Below, piece by piece: positions 1 through 8,741 of a DNA stretch of 24,165 nucleotides. Made by a program: the position numbers and the translations under genes. The stretch covers positions 1 through 24,165 of the IMG/VR virus record IMGVR_UViG_3300027754_000435; one strand, given 5' to 3'. Under the pieces are notes generated by a model that was not told where the DNA came from, did not search any database, and saw nothing but the letters and a program-made list of their open reading frames with translations. Source of the DNA: a virus. The stretch's first letter is position 1, and each line of letters starts with the position of its first letter.

Positions 1-243
1 TTAGCGATTAGAGTGGCTCTAATTAACATATGCAACCTGCCTAGACCTAACTTCTTAGTAATCGATGAAGGGTTTGGTACATTGGATGCAGATAACCTAT
101 CATCGCTCTTTATGATGATGCAGTATCTTAAAACTCAATTTGATTTCATTTGGGTTATTTCTCACTTAGAACAAATGAGAGATATTGTGGATGGACTTAT
201 TGAAATTAAGAAAGTAGATGGGTTCTCTAAGATTAACTTTTAG
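1..243 (+). CDS. 46: gp46/SbcC-like recombination endonuclease ATPase subunit, C-terminal fragment
   Basis: The 5' part lies outside the window. The reading frame is open from base 1, so the GTG at base 13 is not a real start. The visible 80 residues hold the C-terminal ATPase lobe of an SMC/Rad50-like protein: a Walker B strand FLVIDEGFGTLD, whose last residues form the D-loop, and then a switch-type histidine in VISHLEQMRD. The preceding ICNLPRPN is typical of T4 gp46 and SbcC relatives. In T4, gp46 and gp47 form a Mre11-Rad50-type nuclease that resects DNA ends for recombination-dependent replication. The 47 partner should lie just upstream. The stop is TAG at 241-243, and the last 11 bases overlap the end of the minus-strand gene at 233-406. 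A hairpin 20 bases downstream probably terminates this transcript. Confidence 0.85.
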   Translation, partial: LAIRVALINICNLPRPNFLVIDEGFGTLDADNLSSLFMMMQYLKTQFDFIWVISHLEQMRDIVDGLIEIKKVDGFSKINF

Positions 244-406
244 TAACCGGTAATATATTTTTAGGTGTGGTCTTATTCAAAGACTGCACCTTTTCTTTTA
301 TAAGTGTTTCTACTAATCCATTTATTTTATATCCTTTCTCTTTACAAAATTCCTTTAATGAACGATGTATATCAGCATCTATTTGTATCATTGCGTACTT
401 TTTCAT
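233..406 (-). CDS. Small ribbon-helix-helix (Arc/MetJ-type) DNA-binding protein
   Basis: This 57-codon minus-strand frame runs from ATG (404-406) to TAA (233-235). The protein starts MKKYAMIQIDADIHRSLKEF and continues with a second helix around NGLVETLIKEKVQ. That is the ribbon-helix-helix layout: a short beta strand with alternating side chains (residues 3-9), helix A (about 11-24), a Gly turn, and helix B (about 29-43). Such proteins act as dimers that insert the paired strands into the major groove, usually at tandem operators 10-12 bp apart. A perfect 10-bp tandem repeat sits directly before its start (411-430), which suggests autoregulation. The C-terminal tail, about residues 44-57, is probably disordered. 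It is the only minus-strand gene I can support here and faces away from the virion genes, so it may be a regulator or antirepressor. The function is inferred from fold alone. Confidence 0.72.
   Translation of the reverse strand: MKKYAMIQIDADIHRSLKEFCKEKGYKINGLVETLIKEKVQSLNKTTPKNILPVTKS
263..300 (+). terminator. Rho-independent terminator of the gp46-side operon
   Basis: A 12-bp stem (263-274 with 280-291, two G-U pairs) closes a 5-base loop and is followed by TTTCTTTTA on the plus strand. It lies 20 bases after the gp46-like stop codon. The T-rich tract is present only in the plus direction. The hairpin is embedded in the antisense ribbon-helix-helix coding sequence, so the same bases serve both roles. 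Confidence 0.6.
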
Positions 407-410
407 AACT

Positions 411-430
411 TTCTTTAGTTTTCTTTAGTT
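411..430. repeat. 10-bp perfect tandem repeat, candidate operator
   Basis: Two adjacent exact copies of TTCTTTAGTT (411-420 and 421-430) are followed by a partial third copy (TTCT, 431-434). On the minus strand this reads AACTAAAGAA twice, directly upstream of the start codon of the ribbon-helix-helix gene. The spacing of one helical turn is what tandem ribbon-helix-helix dimers bind. The assignment as operator is inference from position and spacing. Confidence 0.5.
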
Positions 431-445
431 TTCTATATATAATTA

Positions 446-453
446 TAAAGATA
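446..453 (-). promoter_or_regulatory. Possible -7 element for the minus-strand RHH gene
   Basis: On the minus strand these bases read TATCTTTA, close to the Bacteroidetes -7 consensus TAnnTTTG and identical in form to the element at 24083-24090. No convincing TTG box is found about 20 bases upstream, so this is weak. If used, transcription would start a few bases before the tandem repeat, which would then lie in the leader. Confidence 0.25.
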
Positions 454-465
454 AATAATAATTGG

Positions 466-482
466 AATATTTATAAATAATA
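466..482 (+). promoter_or_regulatory. Candidate phage late promoter before the giant fibre gene
   Basis: The sequence AATATTTATAAATAATA contains TATAAATA (472-479), the exact T4 late-promoter consensus, 17 bases before the ATG at 496. It also aligns with the ATAYTTATAT core found before other genes in this window. The core ATTTATAAAT is palindromic, so it could also serve the divergent minus-strand gene. Confidence 0.45.
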
Positions 483-495
483 ATAGAAAATATAC

Positions 496-3400
496 ATGGC
501 TAGAATTAAAAAATATGGAGTAACGTACAACCAACCATTGAGTTCATATGGTACGTTCATATTAGACACTGAACCAAATTCAAAATACTTTAAAATAACA
601 GAATTCAAAGATACTTTTACTGGAGGTAAAAATGGATTCTTAATAGAAGGTTCTCAGCATTTAATGCAGAATACTGAAATAAAAATTCAAGTATTAGATG
701 TTGAAGGTAATCCTCTGTACGTTGAATATGGTAATGGTATACCTGAATATTATGAGGGTACTTCTAAAATAGCTGCAGTTTATGTATATGAAGATACTCC
801 TATTGGTGAAGCAACTATTACAATATTAGGCGAACTAAAAACATATTTAGATGATGGTGGAGTAATATTAGATATACCAGATGAATGGAAAGGTAATTAT
901 AATGTAAAGTGGAACAAAACATTTAAAATTAATAGATTAATATCTAATGAAGATAAAGTAAGATTTTATAAAAGACCTAAAGTATCAATAACTGAAATCG
1001 TAAAACCTTTATTTTCAACTACATTTGCTAATGTAACTAAAAAAGGATTTGTAAAAGGTACACCAATTGTTCCTATCGAAGCAACTTCTATATCTGATTT
1101 TAAATTACCAACTTCATATAAATTAACAACAACGGATAATACTGCATGGACTGGTTCTATGATAGGTAGCGAAATTGAATTAACTGATATAGGATATACA
1201 GCAACAATATCAGATGTTTTAAATAAAAATGAAATACTTGTAACGCAACCATATTCTCAAAATGGATTGGTTTCATCATTTTCAAATCAAAGATATACAT
1301 CTTCTTTTAATTATATAGAAGGTGTTTCTAATATAGCAACTGCTTTAACTGGTTCTTTTGCAAAAATTCAATTAACTGATTTAACTACATTTGTGGGTGA
1401 TTGTGCTAGAGTTAAAATATTTAGAAAATCACAATCACAAATTGGAGATTATCAATTTGTTCAGGAAGTAAAATTAGAAACAAATGAATTATTAATTGAT
1501 TTAGAATCACAAACAACTAATCAAGATTACTATGGATTATTTACTCAAGATGTAATAAAAAATTATTGGGTAACTTCATCAAATTCACTAACTGCTACAT
1601 TTAATCAAAATTATTTATACGATTCTGTAAAGTTAGATAGTAGTACATCTCGTTATTTCTTCACATCAAAATCATTGGATGTAACAGAAGGAAAAGAATA
1701 TACTTTAAATTTTAATGTAAGACTTGGTAATAATACATCATCAAATAATTATATTAGAGCATTTTTAAGTGGTTCTAAACAATCTACAATTGGTGGTATT
1801 ACTCAAACAATTCAAGTAGAGCAGGATATTACTAATATAGTTTCTTCTAATTCATTACTACAAAAAACAACATCAATTGATAATATACAAGCCGAACAAA
1901 TTGAAAATGTAAGATTGTATTTTGAAGTAGTTGGTAGTGGTTGGTATATATCAAATATAAGTTTTACATCAGCACAAGAAACATCATTTTCGCCTGATGA
2001 AATTTCATTTATACAAACAGTTCCAAGAAGTTTACCGGTTGAAACATTTGATTATCGTTTTGAGTTTTATGATATAAATAATAATTACATTCCTGTTTTA
2101 GTAGAACAAAATAAAACTTTTAATGGGGGTAATATTCAAAATTTACAAAAAAGTTTAGTATTCAGTCCAAGAAGCTTAACATTCCAATTTGATTCTGGTT
2201 CTAGTCCAATACCACCAACTGTAGTTGGATTTGCTGTTACTAAAAATTTATTAACTGGTTCGGTAACATATACATCACAATCTTATGATTTTGATGGTAA
2301 TGAATTATTTGCAGCTGATTATGTTGGATATATAACAAATGGTGGCGGATATCCTGGCTTACTTAATGACTTGAAAACCGATTCACCAAGTATGACTGTT
2401 CAACATTTTACTGGTTCTCGAGAAAATAAATTAGTTCAAATTGTAAAAATAAAAGGTGAGTGTGAGGGATATGAAGATACGGTTATATTTACAAAAGTAT
2501 TAGATGGGTTTGGTGGAGTTAATCATTTGATTAGACCTTATAGAGGAACTCAAATCAGAAATAGTAGTACTCAAAGTTTAGAAATACAAGCAATTCGTGT
2601 TGATGGTGTAAATGATATTGAGCTAAGTAGTACTACTCAACCCGGTAAAGGATGGCCATCAATCCAATTACATATATTACATACAGCATCTGCAAATTAT
2701 TCTATTCCTGAAAAGTTTATAAATCTTTATGAAGCTTCATCAAGCAAATATATAAAAGGTTTAACATCAGGTTCTTTGGGAAGTACGGAGATAAATTATA
2801 ATGCATCATTTAATAGAGATTCTATTGATACAAGAAGAACAATATATTTGATGTCATCTGCATCTGCAGCATCTGGGCCGGCATTTCTAACCTCTGGGTC
2901 TGTATTAGCATCAATTATATTGGAAGATTTGCAAGATGGATTAGATACTGGTGTAATTGAATATAATACTGATGTATATAATATTAATTTTAGAAATGGT
3001 AATGTATTTACTCCATCATTTACATTTGCAACCGCATCATTTACTATAAGAGGAACTAATGGTGAATTGGTAACATCATCATTTCAAGTATATCCATCAA
3101 TGTCATTAAATAATGATTTTACTCCTGAATATTGGATGTATTATACTACACAAAGTTGTCATACTGCTTCAATAGCTGTAACGGCAATTGATGAAAATAA
3201 AAATGTAGTAAATGCTGGAGCAAAGAACGGATTGGGATTAGCCAACAAACAAAGTAAGAAATTAACAATAACATTTACATATACTGAACCATATACATTA
3301 TCTCAGACAAGTATAGATAAAACATTTACAATTGTGCCTGATGGTAAGCCCGGCGATGAAAGTATTGTATTTGAAATGAATCCTTTGAGTGTAAATTTAA

Positions 3401-6400
3401 AAGCAAATTCAAAAGGTGAAGTAGCTAGTTATCAATCATCTATTACTGATATAAGACTTAAGCAAGGTTCTAGATATCTATCTTTTACCGGAAGTATTTC
3501 ACAATCGGGAACATTTTATATTGCACAAGAATCAATAATATCATCTAGCATAACTGGAGGACTTATATATTTTGATAAAAATTATACATCCTCTATGATT
3601 GTTAGTGCTTCATCTGGATTGTGTGCATTAAGTGGAAGTATAATATATCCATTAGTTATCCATCCATATTATACATCATCTATATACACTCAAAGTATAG
3701 CTCAATTATATACAAAGACATTAGATGGACCACCTCCAATAGAAGTAATAATATCACCAGCCTCAGTTAATTTAACGGCAGATGAAGTTGGATATATATC
3801 AAATTATTCTGCAGCTAATACAACTATAAGAGTAAAAGAAGGTTCTGACTTTCTTACTTTTGTAACTAAATCATTTGCTTCTGGTGATGCTGGTAAAGGT
3901 ACATTTAGTATATTATATGGTGGCGCTGTAACTTCATCAAATATCGTAGTACAAAATGTAGCATCATCATCAGCAACTACAGCTACCGTTAAATTTCATA
4001 GATTTGATTATCCATATGTTTCGGCAAGTGCTTTATACAACATTCAAATTTATCCATATTCATTAGGACCAGGTCATCAATACACATCATCTATTGTAGA
4101 AAGAACTCAAACATTTACAAAAAATGTATCACCATCTAATTCTCGTAATGTAAATTTATCAGCAACTTCAACTACTGTAAACTTTGATGGTGATGGTGTT
4201 ATAACATCTCCATTAGATCCTGTTGTATTAACCGCAACTGCAACAAATACAACTGGAGCAGTTTGGTATCAATTTTTTAAAGATGATACCGAATATACAT
4301 CAATTCAATCTGATAACTTTGTTGAAATTGGCGGAGGTGATGCTGTATCCCCTGGCGAAACCGCAACATGGGCTGTTAAAATTAGAGATGGTAATAATTC
4401 ACCATCTGCATTAGTAAGAGCACAAGCAGCTGTATCAATTGCTGGTATAAAAGAAGGAGCAACCTCTTATAATGTTGTATTAACAAACGAAAATTCATCA
4501 TTGGTTTATAAAGTATCTGGAGAATTTGGATTTGATGGTAGTGGTACTGAAATACGAGCAACTAAGGGAGATGTTCCATTGATACATAAAACAGCAGTTG
4601 CTCAAGGTGGACCTGGATTTAGTCCAAAAACAACTGACCAATTTGGAAATGATATTGGTTCAATAGGAGAATATCAAGTTACAATAGCAAGCTTTTCAGA
4701 TACATTTTTAACATTGGGTAGTGTTTTAGGAGTGGGTGATAGTGTACCAACTGTTGCCGATGTTGCTAAAATAGGAAATATAACTGGTTGGACTTCTCCC
4801 GAAACAAACTCAACTGCAACAATTGTGTATCAAGTTGATATAGAAAATGGTAGAGCTGTATTTTTTAAAACACAATCAATATCTATTCAATATGAAGGAA
4901 ATACTGGTCCCGGCGTTGTAATGAGAGGACAGTGGAATGAATTTACAGACTATATAGGTTCTGTTGAAACTGTAAACTATCGTAGAGATGCAGTAATTTA
5001 TCCTGACCCATCTGGAAGTAGCGGTGAAACTCATTACTTTGCATCAGTTAGTGGAAGTGGACCTAATACAGGTGGCCCAGAAATTCCACCGGCAATAGGT
5101 ACTGATGATGAAAATTGGATTTATTTAGGACAGCAAGATTTCTTTGTGGCAGCTAAGATTGCAATATTTGAAGAATCATTTGTAAAAAATACAATTAATG
5201 TTGGTAATAATCCCGGTAGTTCATTTGCAAATATAGTATTAGCTGGAGGTAGACAAGACCCGTATATGGCAATAGGTCAAACTGGTACAAGTGGAGCAAG
5301 TGGCGTACAAACTGGAACGGGAGTTATTGGATATAATAAGCCGGGTATTTTTCTTGGAATGTATCAAGGTAGTACATCTGGTGGAGGAGCTGGTACTACT
5401 GGTAGATTTTCTATAAATAATGCTGATAGTACAAAAGCATTAACATGGGATGGTAATATATTAACAATTAAAGGTTCTATTAGACAAACATCAGCTGGAG
5501 TTCCTGAAGGTAGAGTATTGGGTGCGTGGGTAAGTGGGTATGATTATGAAATCAATGATATTGTAAGTGCAAATGGTAGAAGTTGGCACGCAACGGCAGC
5601 TCATACGTCTGGAGCATCTACTGAACCATATGTTGGTGCATCATATGCATCATATTGGGCATTAGCAGCAGATGCTGGTTCATCCGGAACAGCAGGTAGT
5701 GGTGGAACTGCTGGTACAGCAGGAACGGCAGGTGGTCCGGGTCCTGGTGTTGTTTATAGAGGACCATACGATGCTACTAAAGTATATTTCAAAACAGCTA
5801 CAAGAACCGATGCGGTAGCATATAGTTCTGGTGGTAGTAATTATTGGTTGACTAATAATAGTGCAATAAATAATTCATCTGGTTCGGTTTGGGGAGCTCC
5901 TTCTTCCGGAAATGCAAATTGGACATCATTTGGAGCGGAGTTTAGTTCGATAGCAACTGGTACAATTATATCAGAACAATCATATGTTCAAAATACTTTG
6001 AATGTTGGTACAAATGTAGCAGGTAGCGAAGCTAATATAGCAATTGTTGGAGGAAGCCCAAATCCATACATATCGTTAGGACAACCATTGCAAGGTTATA
6101 ATAGACCTGGTATATTTTTAGGAAATTCGTCTGGTGATTATAGAATGTCTATGAGTGGGTCTGGTGGATTTTTTAAATGGAATGGTAGTAGTTTGGAATT
6201 GAGTGGAAATATTACAGCAACGGCTGGTACAATTGGTAATTGGACTATTTTAGGTGGTTTATTAAAATCAGCAAATTCAAATATACAATTTGATGGTACT
6301 AACGAATCAATACAAGTATTTGATACTGGGGGTGCACTAAGATTTAACGCAAGTACGGAATTAACATTACCGACTATTTCTGCGGGTGGAGCAACTACAA

Positions 6401-7923
6401 TATATCTACCAGCATTTACACTAAATAAAAGTACTACGGATGGTGGTGGGGATGCAAGTGGAACTTTACAAACTGAATTTGCAGAAACAACATTTACAAC
6501 AACTGTAGGTGGTAAACATATTTTTAAATCAACACTAAACCCAGCATCAGCATATACTAACTATGTAGAAGGGTATGGTAGTGGCTATGCTTTGTTATAT
6601 CTATCATTGGAAGTTTGGACTGGGGCTGGGGGTACTGGTACATATATGGGTTCAAGTGGTACATACTATAACTCTGCATATGGTAGTATTGACTATGATG
6701 ATGGTAGTGGTACTGGTGGATATGGTGGATACATATCTGTAACTGGTGATACTTTAATTACTTTAGATGATGGTTCAACTATAATGGCTAAAGATATTAG
6801 TAGAGGAGATTCTATTTTATCTTGGGAATGGAGAAACAATTTTAATAAATTTATATCAACTTTTGTTACTGGAACAAAAACAAGAAAGGTTGATAAAATA
6901 TATAAAGTAAAAGCTGATGGATATGAAGTTAAAGTATCTGATTCTCACGGATTTTGGTTAGATAATAATACGGAAATTTATGTTGGTGATTTAATTGCAG
7001 GTGAAAGTAAAATTTATATACAAAGTGAAGGTTCTATAAAAAAAGTTTTAGTTGATTCTGTTGAAATTATAAATGAGGAGGTTGACGTATATACAATAGA
7101 AGTAGCTGGTACAAATAACTATATTTCAAATAATATTTTATCTCACAACTCTTATGCATCTAATGGATATTTTTTTAACGGACAAACTGGATATATACCA
7201 ACTAGGAATTATACCACACAAGCTAATTTATCAGCATCAACAACATATTATGTAACACATAGAATGCAATATCTTGTTAATTCAGATGATACCAGCGGCT
7301 CCCCTTATAATTTAAGTTCAACTGCACAATTATATTACGATATGGCTTCAAAGGCAGTAACCGTAGAGTTAGTTTCGTCTGGGGTTGTTGCAAATGGTGG
7401 AGGATTTCAAGCAGTATCATCTGATGCTAGATATATCAGATTAACAACAGATCCACTTGAATATGAAGCTGGTGGAGCTGCATCAAATGTAACGTATGGA
7501 GTTGCAGTAAAAGGAACGTTAAATATAAAAGATGGAAATATAATATCGGATACAAGTACTGCACCGGGATGGGGACCTGGTATAAAAGCATTTTGTAGAT
7601 TAATATATAATGGTGGTGGGGCTGGAACTATTGGAAATTATACAATGCAATCTGCATACAATATGGCAAGTGTATCGGTTGATGCCACATATAGATTTTA
7701 TCAACATAATTTTACAAAAGATTTAGGAAGTAGTGAATACTCAACATTGGTATCATTAACAAATACAGGATATATTTCCAATAATATTACAAACGTACCT
7801 ATGATAATAGGACAGGCATCTACATATACTAGATGGAGAGTTAAATTATTAAATAATAACGTTGATTATATTGAACAATCTACTGCAGGCGGATTTGCAG
7901 GGGTAGTTGTAATAGGAAAATAA
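496..7923 (+). CDS. Giant modular tail-fibre/adhesin-like virion protein with an internal Hint/intein domain
   Basis: This is a 2475-residue protein rich in Ser, Thr, Gly and Asn, with no signal peptide, typical of very long phage fibres or baseplate-attached adhesins. Residues 1-170 look like a compact N-terminal attachment domain. About 350-500 resembles a beta-sandwich (NYWVTSSNSL to GWYISNISF). Ig-like repeats joined by a recurrent linker such as FTKVLDG, FTIVPDGKPGD or YTKTLDGPP follow at about 670, 945, 1072 and 1208; the repeats starting near 960 and 1085 share (P)xSVNLxA. A fibre module at 1472-1662 is duplicated at 1750-1906. Between the copies lie a CBM5/12-like module (1673-1728) and a collagen-like GTAGTAG stretch (about 1729-1750). 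A Hint/mini-intein occupies 2081-2218 and interrupts the C-terminal domain. The Ser/Thr-rich surface makes it the obvious candidate substrate for the glycosyltransferases downstream. Role as fibre is inference from architecture; it is the longest gene here and opens the virion block. Confidence 0.8.
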   Translation: MARIKKYGVTYNQPLSSYGTFILDTEPNSKYFKITEFKDTFTGGKNGFLIEGSQHLMQNTEIKIQVLDVEGNPLYVEYGNGIPEYYEGTSKIAAVYVYEDTPIGEATITILGELKTYLDDGGVILDIPDEWKGNYNVKWNKTFKINRLISNEDKVRFYKRPKVSITEIVKPLFSTTFANVTKKGFVKGTPIVPIEATSISDFKLPTSYKLTTTDNTAWTGSMIGSEIELTDIGYTATISDVLNKNEILVTQPYSQNGLVSSFSNQRYTSSFNYIEGVSNIATALTGSFAKIQLTDLTTFVGDCARVKIFRKSQSQIGDYQFVQEVKLETNELLIDLESQTTNQDYYGLFTQDVIKNYWVTSSNSLTATFNQNYLYDSVKLDSSTSRYFFTSKSLDVTEGKEYTLNFNVRLGNNTSSNNYIRAFLSGSKQSTIGGITQTIQVEQDITNIVSSNSLLQKTTSIDNIQAEQIENVRLYFEVVGSGWYISNISFTSAQETSFSPDEISFIQTVPRSLPVETFDYRFEFYDINNNYIPVLVEQNKTFNGGNIQNLQKSLVFSPRSLTFQFDSGSSPIPPTVVGFAVTKNLLTGSVTYTSQSYDFDGNELFAADYVGYITNGGGYPGLLNDLKTDSPSMTVQHFTGSRENKLVQIVKIKGECEGYEDTVIFTKVLDGFGGVNHLIRPYRGTQIRNSSTQSLEIQAIRVDGVNDIELSSTTQPGKGWPSIQLHILHTASANYSIPEKFINLYEASSSKYIKGLTSGSLGSTEINYNASFNRDSIDTRRTIYLMSSASAASGPAFLTSGSVLASIILEDLQDGLDTGVIEYNTDVYNINFRNGNVFTPSFTFATASFTIRGTNGELVTSSFQVYPSMSLNNDFTPEYWMYYTTQSCHTASIAVTAIDENKNVVNAGAKNGLGLANKQSKKLTITFTYTEPYTLSQTSIDKTFTIVPDGKPGDESIVFEMNPLSVNLKANSKGEVASYQSSITDIRLKQGSRYLSFTGSISQSGTFYIAQESIISSSITGGLIYFDKNYTSSMIVSASSGLCALSGSIIYPLVIHPYYTSSIYTQSIAQLYTKTLDGPPPIEVIISPASVNLTADEVGYISNYSAANTTIRVKEGSDFLTFVTKSFASGDAGKGTFSILYGGAVTSSNIVVQNVASSSATTATVKFHRFDYPYVSASALYNIQIYPYSLGPGHQYTSSIVERTQTFTKNVSPSNSRNVNLSATSTTVNFDGDGVITSPLDPVVLTATATNTTGAVWYQFFKDDTEYTSIQSDNFVEIGGGDAVSPGETATWAVKIRDGNNSPSALVRAQAAVSIAGIKEGATSYNVVLTNENSSLVYKVSGEFGFDGSGTEIRATKGDVPLIHKTAVAQGGPGFSPKTTDQFGNDIGSIGEYQVTIASFSDTFLTLGSVLGVGDSVPTVADVAKIGNITGWTSPETNSTATIVYQVDIENGRAVFFKTQSISIQYEGNTGPGVVMRGQWNEFTDYIGSVETVNYRRDAVIYPDPSGSSGETHYFASVSGSGPNTGGPEIPPAIGTDDENWIYLGQQDFFVAAKIAIFEESFVKNTINVGNNPGSSFANIVLAGGRQDPYMAIGQTGTSGASGVQTGTGVIGYNKPGIFLGMYQGSTSGGGAGTTGRFSINNADSTKALTWDGNILTIKGSIRQTSAGVPEGRVLGAWVSGYDYEINDIVSANGRSWHATAAHTSGASTEPYVGASYASYWALAADAGSSGTAGSGGTAGTAGTAGGPGPGVVYRGPYDATKVYFKTATRTDAVAYSSGGSNYWLTNNSAINNSSGSVWGAPSSGNANWTSFGAEFSSIATGTIISEQSYVQNTLNVGTNVAGSEANIAIVGGSPNPYISLGQPLQGYNRPGIFLGNSSGDYRMSMSGSGGFFKWNGSSLELSGNITATAGTIGNWTILGGLLKSANSNIQFDGTNESIQVFDTGGALRFNASTELTLPTISAGGATTIYLPAFTLNKSTTDGGGDASGTLQTEFAETTFTTTVGGKHIFKSTLNPASAYTNYVEGYGSGYALLYLSLEVWTGAGGTGTYMGSSGTYYNSAYGSIDYDDGSGTGGYGGYISVTGDTLITLDDGSTIMAKDISRGDSILSWEWRNNFNKFISTFVTGTKTRKVDKIYKVKADGYEVKVSDSHGFWLDNNTEIYVGDLIAGESKIYIQSEGSIKKVLVDSVEIINEEVDVYTIEVAGTNNYISNNILSHNSYASNGYFFNGQTGYIPTRNYTTQANLSASTTYYVTHRMQYLVNSDDTSGSPYNLSSTAQLYYDMASKAVTVELVSSGVVANGGGFQAVSSDARYIRLTTDPLEYEAGGAASNVTYGVAVKGTLNIKDGNIISDTSTAPGWGPGIKAFCRLIYNGGGAGTIGNYTMQSAYNMASVSVDATYRFYQHNFTKDLGSSEYSTLVSLTNTGYISNNITNVPMIIGQASTYTRWRVKLLNNNVDYIEQSTAGGFAGVVVIGK
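4909..5481 (+). repeat. Fibre module copy 1 (coding repeat)
   Basis: Residues 1472-1662 of the giant protein begin PGVVMRGQW, contain a conserved core NTINVGNNPGSSFANIVLAG and KPGIFLG, and end in TWDGNILTIKGSI. The W-x-G-x-L-x-I-x-G-x-I ending is a common phage fibre motif. It is the paralogue of the module at 5743-6213, but with longer Gly/Ser insertions. Confidence 0.7.
5512..5679 (+). other. CBM5/12-like carbohydrate-binding module within the fibre gene
   Basis: Residues about 1673-1728 contain W-x-x-x-x-x-Y, then EINDIVSANGRSWHA, then a proline and YWALAADAG. This aromatic pattern matches small chitin-binding type (CBM5/12) modules that occur in phage fibres as glycan-binding units. Only the pattern is seen; ligand unknown. 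Confidence 0.55.
5743..6213 (+). repeat. Fibre module copy 2 (coding repeat)
   Basis: Residues 1750-1906 repeat copy 1: PGVVYRGPY, NTLNVGTNVAGSEANIAIVG, RPGIFLG and KWNGSSLELSGNI align with their counterparts at 1472-1662. The duplication is followed by TATAGTIGNWTI, the usual continuation of such fibre modules. Confidence 0.7.
6736..7149 (+). other. Hint domain / mini-intein (138 residues) inside the fibre protein
   Basis: Residues 2081-2218 carry the intein blocks in order. Block A is SVTGDTLITLDDGST, with Ser instead of Cys at position 1. The B-block histidine lies in VSDSHGFWL (H2151). Block F is VYTIEVAGTNNYI. Block G is ILSHN, followed by Ser as the +1 residue (S2219). There is no room for a homing endonuclease, and none of its motifs is seen. 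Excision would join GGYGGYI to SYASNGYF, which restores a continuous Gly/Tyr-rich loop. Ser at both nucleophile positions is less common than Cys but compatible with splicing. The alternative is a Hint domain that only cleaves, which would release the last 257 residues as a separate tip. Confidence 0.8.
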
Positions 7924-7935
7924 AAAAATAAAAAT

Positions 7936-8412
7936 ATGAAAGAATTAGAAAATTATATGATTGTTCATAAAAGTGAAGAAGGTAGTACCATATGGTCTGT
8001 ACCTAATTTGGAATTACCAATAGAAACTGTAGTAAACGCAACTTGTAGAAATAATGAGCATTATGTTTTTATAACATCATCTTTTGAAGATTTTGGATTT
8101 GTGGCAGCATATGATGTTGATTTTTCATTACCAAGTGGTTCTATATCACCTATTTTATTTGATGTAGAAGTTGCAAAAGAAATATTTAAAACTCATATTA
8201 GAAACGCTAGAAATGAACTATTTCCTGATTTAGATGTGCAATATATGAGAGCATTAGAATCTGGAAATCAAATAAAAGTTCAACAAATAGTTGAAAAGAA
8301 AGAAATTTTAAGAAATATAACAAATATTAATTTAGAGATGGTAACTACACTATCGGAACTGAAAGAACAATGGCCAGTTCATATATTGGGTAAATCTTTG
8401 TACGAATTTTAA
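7936..8412 (+). CDS. Fibre-associated protein, possible tail assembly chaperone
   Basis: This 158-residue protein begins 13 bases after the giant fibre gene and is probably co-transcribed with it. The N-terminal two thirds look like a small beta-rich domain. The C-terminal part (about residues 80-130) has a pattern that recurs in small proteins encoded beside phage fibres: IRNARNELFPDLDVQYMRAL followed by ESGN and then EKKEILRNIT. Those proteins are often annotated as tail fibre assembly or chaperone-like. The role is inferred from that pattern and from position; I cannot name a precise family. Confidence 0.5.
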   Translation: MKELENYMIVHKSEEGSTIWSVPNLELPIETVVNATCRNNEHYVFITSSFEDFGFVAAYDVDFSLPSGSISPILFDVEVAKEIFKTHIRNARNELFPDLDVQYMRALESGNQIKVQQIVEKKEILRNITNINLEMVTTLSELKEQWPVHILGKSLYEF

Positions 8413-8417
8413 AAAAG

Positions 8418-8437
8418 TATATATTTATATATACAAA
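8418..8437 (+). promoter_or_regulatory. Candidate phage late promoter
   Basis: TATATATTTATATATACAAA lies about 14 bases before the ATG at 8451. It is nearly identical to the element at 15280-15298 and aligns with those at 12106, 12528, 17612 and 19451. Confidence 0.45.
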
Positions 8438-8450
8438 TAATAAATAAATT

Positions 8451-8735
8451 ATGGCACAAAAAACTGAAAAATTAGAACAAGACGTATTAGATAAGATACT
8501 AAAAGCTCAAAATGAAGCTAATCAATTAATATTTGAATTAGGTCAAATATCATTAAGAAATAGAGAACTTGATGCTGAAATTTCTGGATTGCAAAAAATT
8601 AAGACAGATATGGAAGATAAATTTGATAATTTAAGTTTACAATTGGAAAATACATTATCTGATTTAAGAAGAAAATACCCAAATGGTGAAGTTGACTTGC
8701 AAGAAGGTGTTGTTATATTTGAAACGCCTGAATAA
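8451..8735 (+). CDS. Small coiled-coil protein, paralogue of the gene at 12142
   Basis: This is a 94-residue, highly charged, mostly helical protein with heptad-like spacing across about residues 10-75. It ends in a short beta-type tail KYPNGEVDLQEGVVIFETP. The second half aligns clearly with the product at 12142-12507: GQISLRNRELDAEISGLQ pairs with GEIYLRKKEINDELISLD, and YPNGEVDLQEG pairs with YPQGRLNLQDG. No catalytic motif is visible. Its own promoter-like element precedes it, and the glycosylation cassette follows. Function unknown; a structural linker or assembly helper is possible. Confidence 0.65.
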   Translation: MAQKTEKLEQDVLDKILKAQNEANQLIFELGQISLRNRELDAEISGLQKIKTDMEDKFDNLSLQLENTLSDLRRKYPNGEVDLQEGVVIFETPE

Positions 8736-8741
8736 AATAAA

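Noticed and set aside
6736-7149. Homing endonuclease within the intein-like domain
   Set aside because: The domain is 138 residues, which leaves no space for LAGLIDADG or HNH motifs, and none is seen.
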